Assembly: GCA_040752515.1 (NCBI GenBank)
Contig: JBFMGQ010000002.1
Location: 156,252 to 220,251 of the forward strand
DNA length: 64,000 nt
Reading direction: 5' to 3'
DNA from: Tenuifilum sp040752515
GTDB lineage: Bacteria; Bacteroidota; Bacteroidia; Bacteroidales; Tenuifilaceae
Positions 62,185-64,000 of this stretch are shown here, piece after piece (position 1 is the stretch's first letter; each line of letters opens with the position of its first letter). Position numbers and translations under genes: made by a program. Below the pieces are notes generated by a model. The model made no database searches. It was not told where the DNA came from and was given only the letters and a program-made list of their open reading frames with translations.

Positions 62185-62586
62185 TTAGTCCTTTTTGAGA
62201 GAAAGAGTATCGATGTAGTTAAAACGGTAACCCATTAATCCAATCGGCACTACTTTGTCTCGATATATGTAAACATCGGCTATTGCCTTTAACGAATCAG
62301 TGGTAATCATAGCACTGTTCTCGTAGGCAGCATTTCTGATTTCTCTATATGCCTGATAGAAAAAAGCTCTGTTTATGGTAGCATTAGCCTTTAAATGCTG
62401 CAAACCGGTAAGGGAGATAACCCTATCGTAAAGTATTCCAGTGGGTATCGTTCTTTTATCAATGCCTGAAAGCATTGAATCGACGTAACTTGTATGTTCT
62501 GAAGCAATATTTGATGGATAATTTTGTGACCATATTTTAGTAAATCCAATAATCGCAATAGTTATTGCAAGTGATACCTTTCTCAT
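62185..62586 (-). CDS. Signal-peptide-bearing N-terminal part of the frameshifted hydrolase gene
   Basis: This 133-residue frame has a signal peptide (MRKVSLAITIAIIGFTKIWS) and continues YPSNIASEHTSYVDSMLSGI, then LTGLQHLKANATINRAFFYQ and FNYIDTLSLKKD before its stop. Its last codons overlap the upstream extension of the hydrolase frame, and the join SLKK-GLITLNANG reads naturally. The simplest account is one gene split by a missing A in an A5 run at 62192-62196. If real, the main hydrolase would not be exported. It lies 6 nt after the lipoprotein gene. It could also be a separate small secreted protein, but I think this less likely. Confidence 0.7.
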   Translation of the reverse strand: MRKVSLAITIAIIGFTKIWSQNYPSNIASEHTSYVDSMLSGIDKRTIPTGILYDRVISLTGLQHLKANATINRAFFYQAYREIRNAAYENSAMITTDSLKAIADVYIYRDKVVPIGLMGYRFNYIDTLSLKKD

Positions 62587-62592
62587 GACGAA

Positions 62593-63189
62593 TTATTTTA
62601 CATACTCTAAAATACAAGAACCATCTTCATTATACCCAATGTCAAATCGACCATCAGTGACTTTTGCAAGTTGTGAGTAGTCCCATTCTCCTAATCCTAA
62701 GAACAAAACACCGTCAAAATTGAATATCCCAGAAATAATATTATTTTGTTTATCAAGTTTTGTAATATTTAATTGACCTGAAATATTTTGTGTGTAATAG
62801 TATTCCTTATCTGGTAGTTGTCCCCCATGTTCATCATAATAGCCAATTGAAATCGTTCCGGAAAAATCAATAAAAACACCTGGTGAAAAAATACTGTCCA
62901 TTCTTACGGATACACCGAATCGAGGTATCCCATTTTTGATATCATTTTCTGTTGGTAAAAATAAAACCCCTAAATCAATTTCCCCTGTTTGTTCATTATA
63001 GCATAACCTTTTTGTGTACGGGGAAAAGATAATTGCCCCATGAGGAATGCAAACAACACCATTTACTTTGCAGCCAATGGTATTTGCCCCCTTTTGGGTT
63101 GCTGGGGGTAGGGTATATTCAAATTCTTTTTCACAACTTCCACTTAAAAATAATGTGGCTAGAAACAGTAACATTAGTTTTGATTTCAT
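62593..63189 (-). CDS. Outer-membrane lipoprotein, DUF6252/DUF5025-like
   Basis: This 198-residue lipoprotein has the signal MKSKLMLLFLATLFLSGSC with the lipobox cysteine at 19. The mature part is beta-rich and resembles Bacteroidota lipoproteins of the DUF6252/DUF5025 type, where KVNGVVCIP-like starts and VTDGRFDIGY-like ends are usual; both are seen here. The family call is from memory and only moderate. The gene is first of the set that also contains the split hydrolase (6 nt apart), so all three probably travel as one cassette. Function unknown. Confidence 0.72.
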   Translation of the reverse strand: MKSKLMLLFLATLFLSGSCEKEFEYTLPPATQKGANTIGCKVNGVVCIPHGAIIFSPYTKRLCYNEQTGEIDLGVLFLPTENDIKNGIPRFGVSVRMDSIFSPGVFIDFSGTISIGYYDEHGGQLPDKEYYYTQNISGQLNITKLDKQNNIISGIFNFDGVLFLGLGEWDYSQLAKVTDGRFDIGYNEDGSCILEYVK

Positions 63190-63231
63190 AGTTATTAGAG
63201 TTTAGGTCATTTTTATTCTTCTATACCATGT

Positions 63232-63365
63232 TTGCTAACGGCTGGGGGTGTGTTTTGCGCTGGGGATTGGAACGGAGTTTTTATCCCCCGATACGCAGTA
63301 TCGCCAAAACCGATTAGCTCGCTAATCGGCAGGGAACCCAGCGTAAAATACACCCCTTGTTAGCA
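63232..63365. repeat. attC-like inverted repeat F (best formed)
   Basis: Left arm: TGCTAACGGCTGGGGGTGTG then TTTTGCGCTGGG (63232-63263). Reverse complement of right arm (63337-63365): TGCTAACAAGGGGTGTATTT then TACGCTGGG. Arms match over about 25 bases with an unequal bulge. The spacer contains the perfect palindrome CCGATTAGCTCGCTAATCGG (63310-63329) and GATAC/GTATC. It is at the 3' end of the 63396-63812 gene. Confidence 0.75.
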
Positions 63366-63395
63366 ACAGAATTTTAATTTTCCGTCTATTTTTAG

Positions 63396-63812
63396 TTAAA
63401 TCTTTGTTATCTTAATTGTCTTGTTTTTATTCTTAATGTACAAGTTAATCAGCCAAAAAAATAGAATAACAGAAAGAGAAACTATAAAAACTCTTAACCA
63501 ATAGATATCAGAACTATATAACACAGTAAAAATCATTGGGAATAGGAACATTATTAAAGATGGATTATTTAGATAAAGAACTCTGTTAATTTCCACTTCA
63601 GTCCTCTCTTCAAGTTCAATCATTTCTTTTTTACTACAATCAAACCGAAATTTTTTTGCTTGAATTTCAATTTTGTCTTCTTGTATTGTTACTTCTTTTA
63701 TGTCATTCTGTCCAAGTTTTGCTAAAAACTTACCGTTTATAAAAATCTTGAAATTACTTTCATCGTAAAATTTTTCTTTGTCTTTTGGTCGCTTGAGAAT
63801 TAGTGTTTTCAT
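63396..63812 (-). CDS. Hypothetical cassette membrane protein
   Basis: This 138-residue protein has no known domain. The first 80 residues are charged and soluble (FYDESNFKIFINGKFLAKLG, then IEIQAKKFRFDCSKKEMIEL). Two hydrophobic segments follow at about 83-100 (LIMFLFPMIFTVLYSS) and 105-125 (WLRVFIVSLSVILFFWLINL), ending in a basic tail. It starts at the ATG at 63812 and is bounded by attC-like repeats on both sides, a single-gene cassette. Function unknown. Confidence 0.7.
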   Translation of the reverse strand: MKTLILKRPKDKEKFYDESNFKIFINGKFLAKLGQNDIKEVTIQEDKIEIQAKKFRFDCSKKEMIELEERTEVEINRVLYLNNPSLIMFLFPMIFTVLYSSDIYWLRVFIVSLSVILFFWLINLYIKNKNKTIKITKI

Positions 63813-63867
63813 TTTCGTCTATCAATTATATTTTTCAAAAAGTTACAAGTAAATGTCAATCAATTTT

Positions 63868-64000
63868 GTTGCTAACGTTTCCGTGGCAAGAAATGTTGGG
63901 GAGTTAAAACCGAACATCTATCCGCCGTTAGAAACTAGGTTAAAGTTAATAAAAACCCCGCATCTGCAAGGTCTAGCCCCAATATTTTTTGCCACGTGTT
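63868..64000. repeat. attC-like inverted repeat G, cut by the window end
   Basis: Left arm: TTGCTAACGTTTCCGTGGCA then AGAAATGTTGGGG (63868-63901). The last 27 bases of the window, reverse complemented, read AACACGTGGCAAAAAATATT then GGGGC and match it with a 1-3 nt bulge. The site ends CACGTGTT, and the next bases outside the window are predicted to be AGC. Confidence 0.65.

Noticed and set aside
62185..62218. Programmed -1 frameshifting at the A5 run
   Set aside because: The sequence CTCAAAAAGG is not a canonical slippery heptamer; a missing base is simpler.
55008..63365. CRISPR array
   Set aside because: The repeats are long, imperfect and inverted, and are separated by genes, not by short spacers.

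Overview
The window looks like a chromosome segment from an anaerobic member of the Bacteroidota (Bacteroidales/Marinilabiliales-like). Support comes from a complete SusC/SusD/SusE-type starch locus, C-terminal type IX secretion (T9SS) sorting domains, several Bacteroidota-typical DUF families, weak or absent Shine-Dalgarno sequences, and -7 boxes of the TAnnTTTG type. No rRNA, tRNA or CRISPR array was seen.

Layout. (1) 1-7675, + strand: the 3' end of ligA, a DUF6913-like gene, dapA, a dihydroorotate dehydrogenase-like gene, a TPR protein, then comA-like, DUF368 and DUF3108 genes. (2) 7789-11130: a large secreted protein with collagen-like triplets and a 15-rung repeat ladder. (3) 11136-23687: a PagL-like gene, then the minus-strand starch operon susC-susD-susE-susE/F-GH13 amylase, with a divergent LacI-type regulator and a palindromic operator between them. 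(4) 23806-30703: DUF5916, threonine aldolase, serine hydrolase, Lon-N-like, MsrB and DUF2807 genes. (5) 30706-50227: an anaerobic purine/urate-type catabolic region with XdhC, YgeY, YgeW, a dihydropyrimidinase/hydantoinase, SsnA, a fused xanthine dehydrogenase, two PLP fold-type II enzymes, an AsnC/Lrp regulator, YgfK and MocA. It parallels the E. coli ygeW-ygeX-ygeY-hyuA-ygfJ-ygfK-ssnA-ygfM-xdhD region. No YgeX, carbamate kinase or FAD (YgfM) subunit is present here, and two other PLP enzymes sit in the gap. (6) 50449-54861: a REP-associated transposase with its hairpins and a single-polypeptide type IIG restriction-modification enzyme. (7) 55008-64000: an array of minus-strand accessory genes separated by long imperfect inverted repeats with CTAAC/GTTAG ends. 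These resemble integron attC sites, giving a cassette array without a visible integrase. A decayed IS4-type transposase lies inside it.

How the genes work together. SusC/D import and SusE/F binding deliver starch oligosaccharides, and a surface GH13 enzyme cleaves them under LacI-type control. In the purine region the molybdenum hydroxylase and YgfK would handle redox chemistry on xanthine or urate. SsnA and the hydantoinase would open rings, and YgeW and YgeY would process ureido and amino intermediates. The PLP enzymes would deaminate the C3 product, MocA and XdhC would mature the cofactor, and the AsnC regulator would sense an amino acid-like product. These pathway roles are inferred from family membership and clustering.

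The least explained material is the attC-like cassette array, the two PLP enzymes of the purine region, a promoter element shared by the AsnC regulator and a nonsense-interrupted gene 10 kb away, and a family of short GC hairpins ending in GGCTC that recurs at the 3' ends of ssnA and ygfK.
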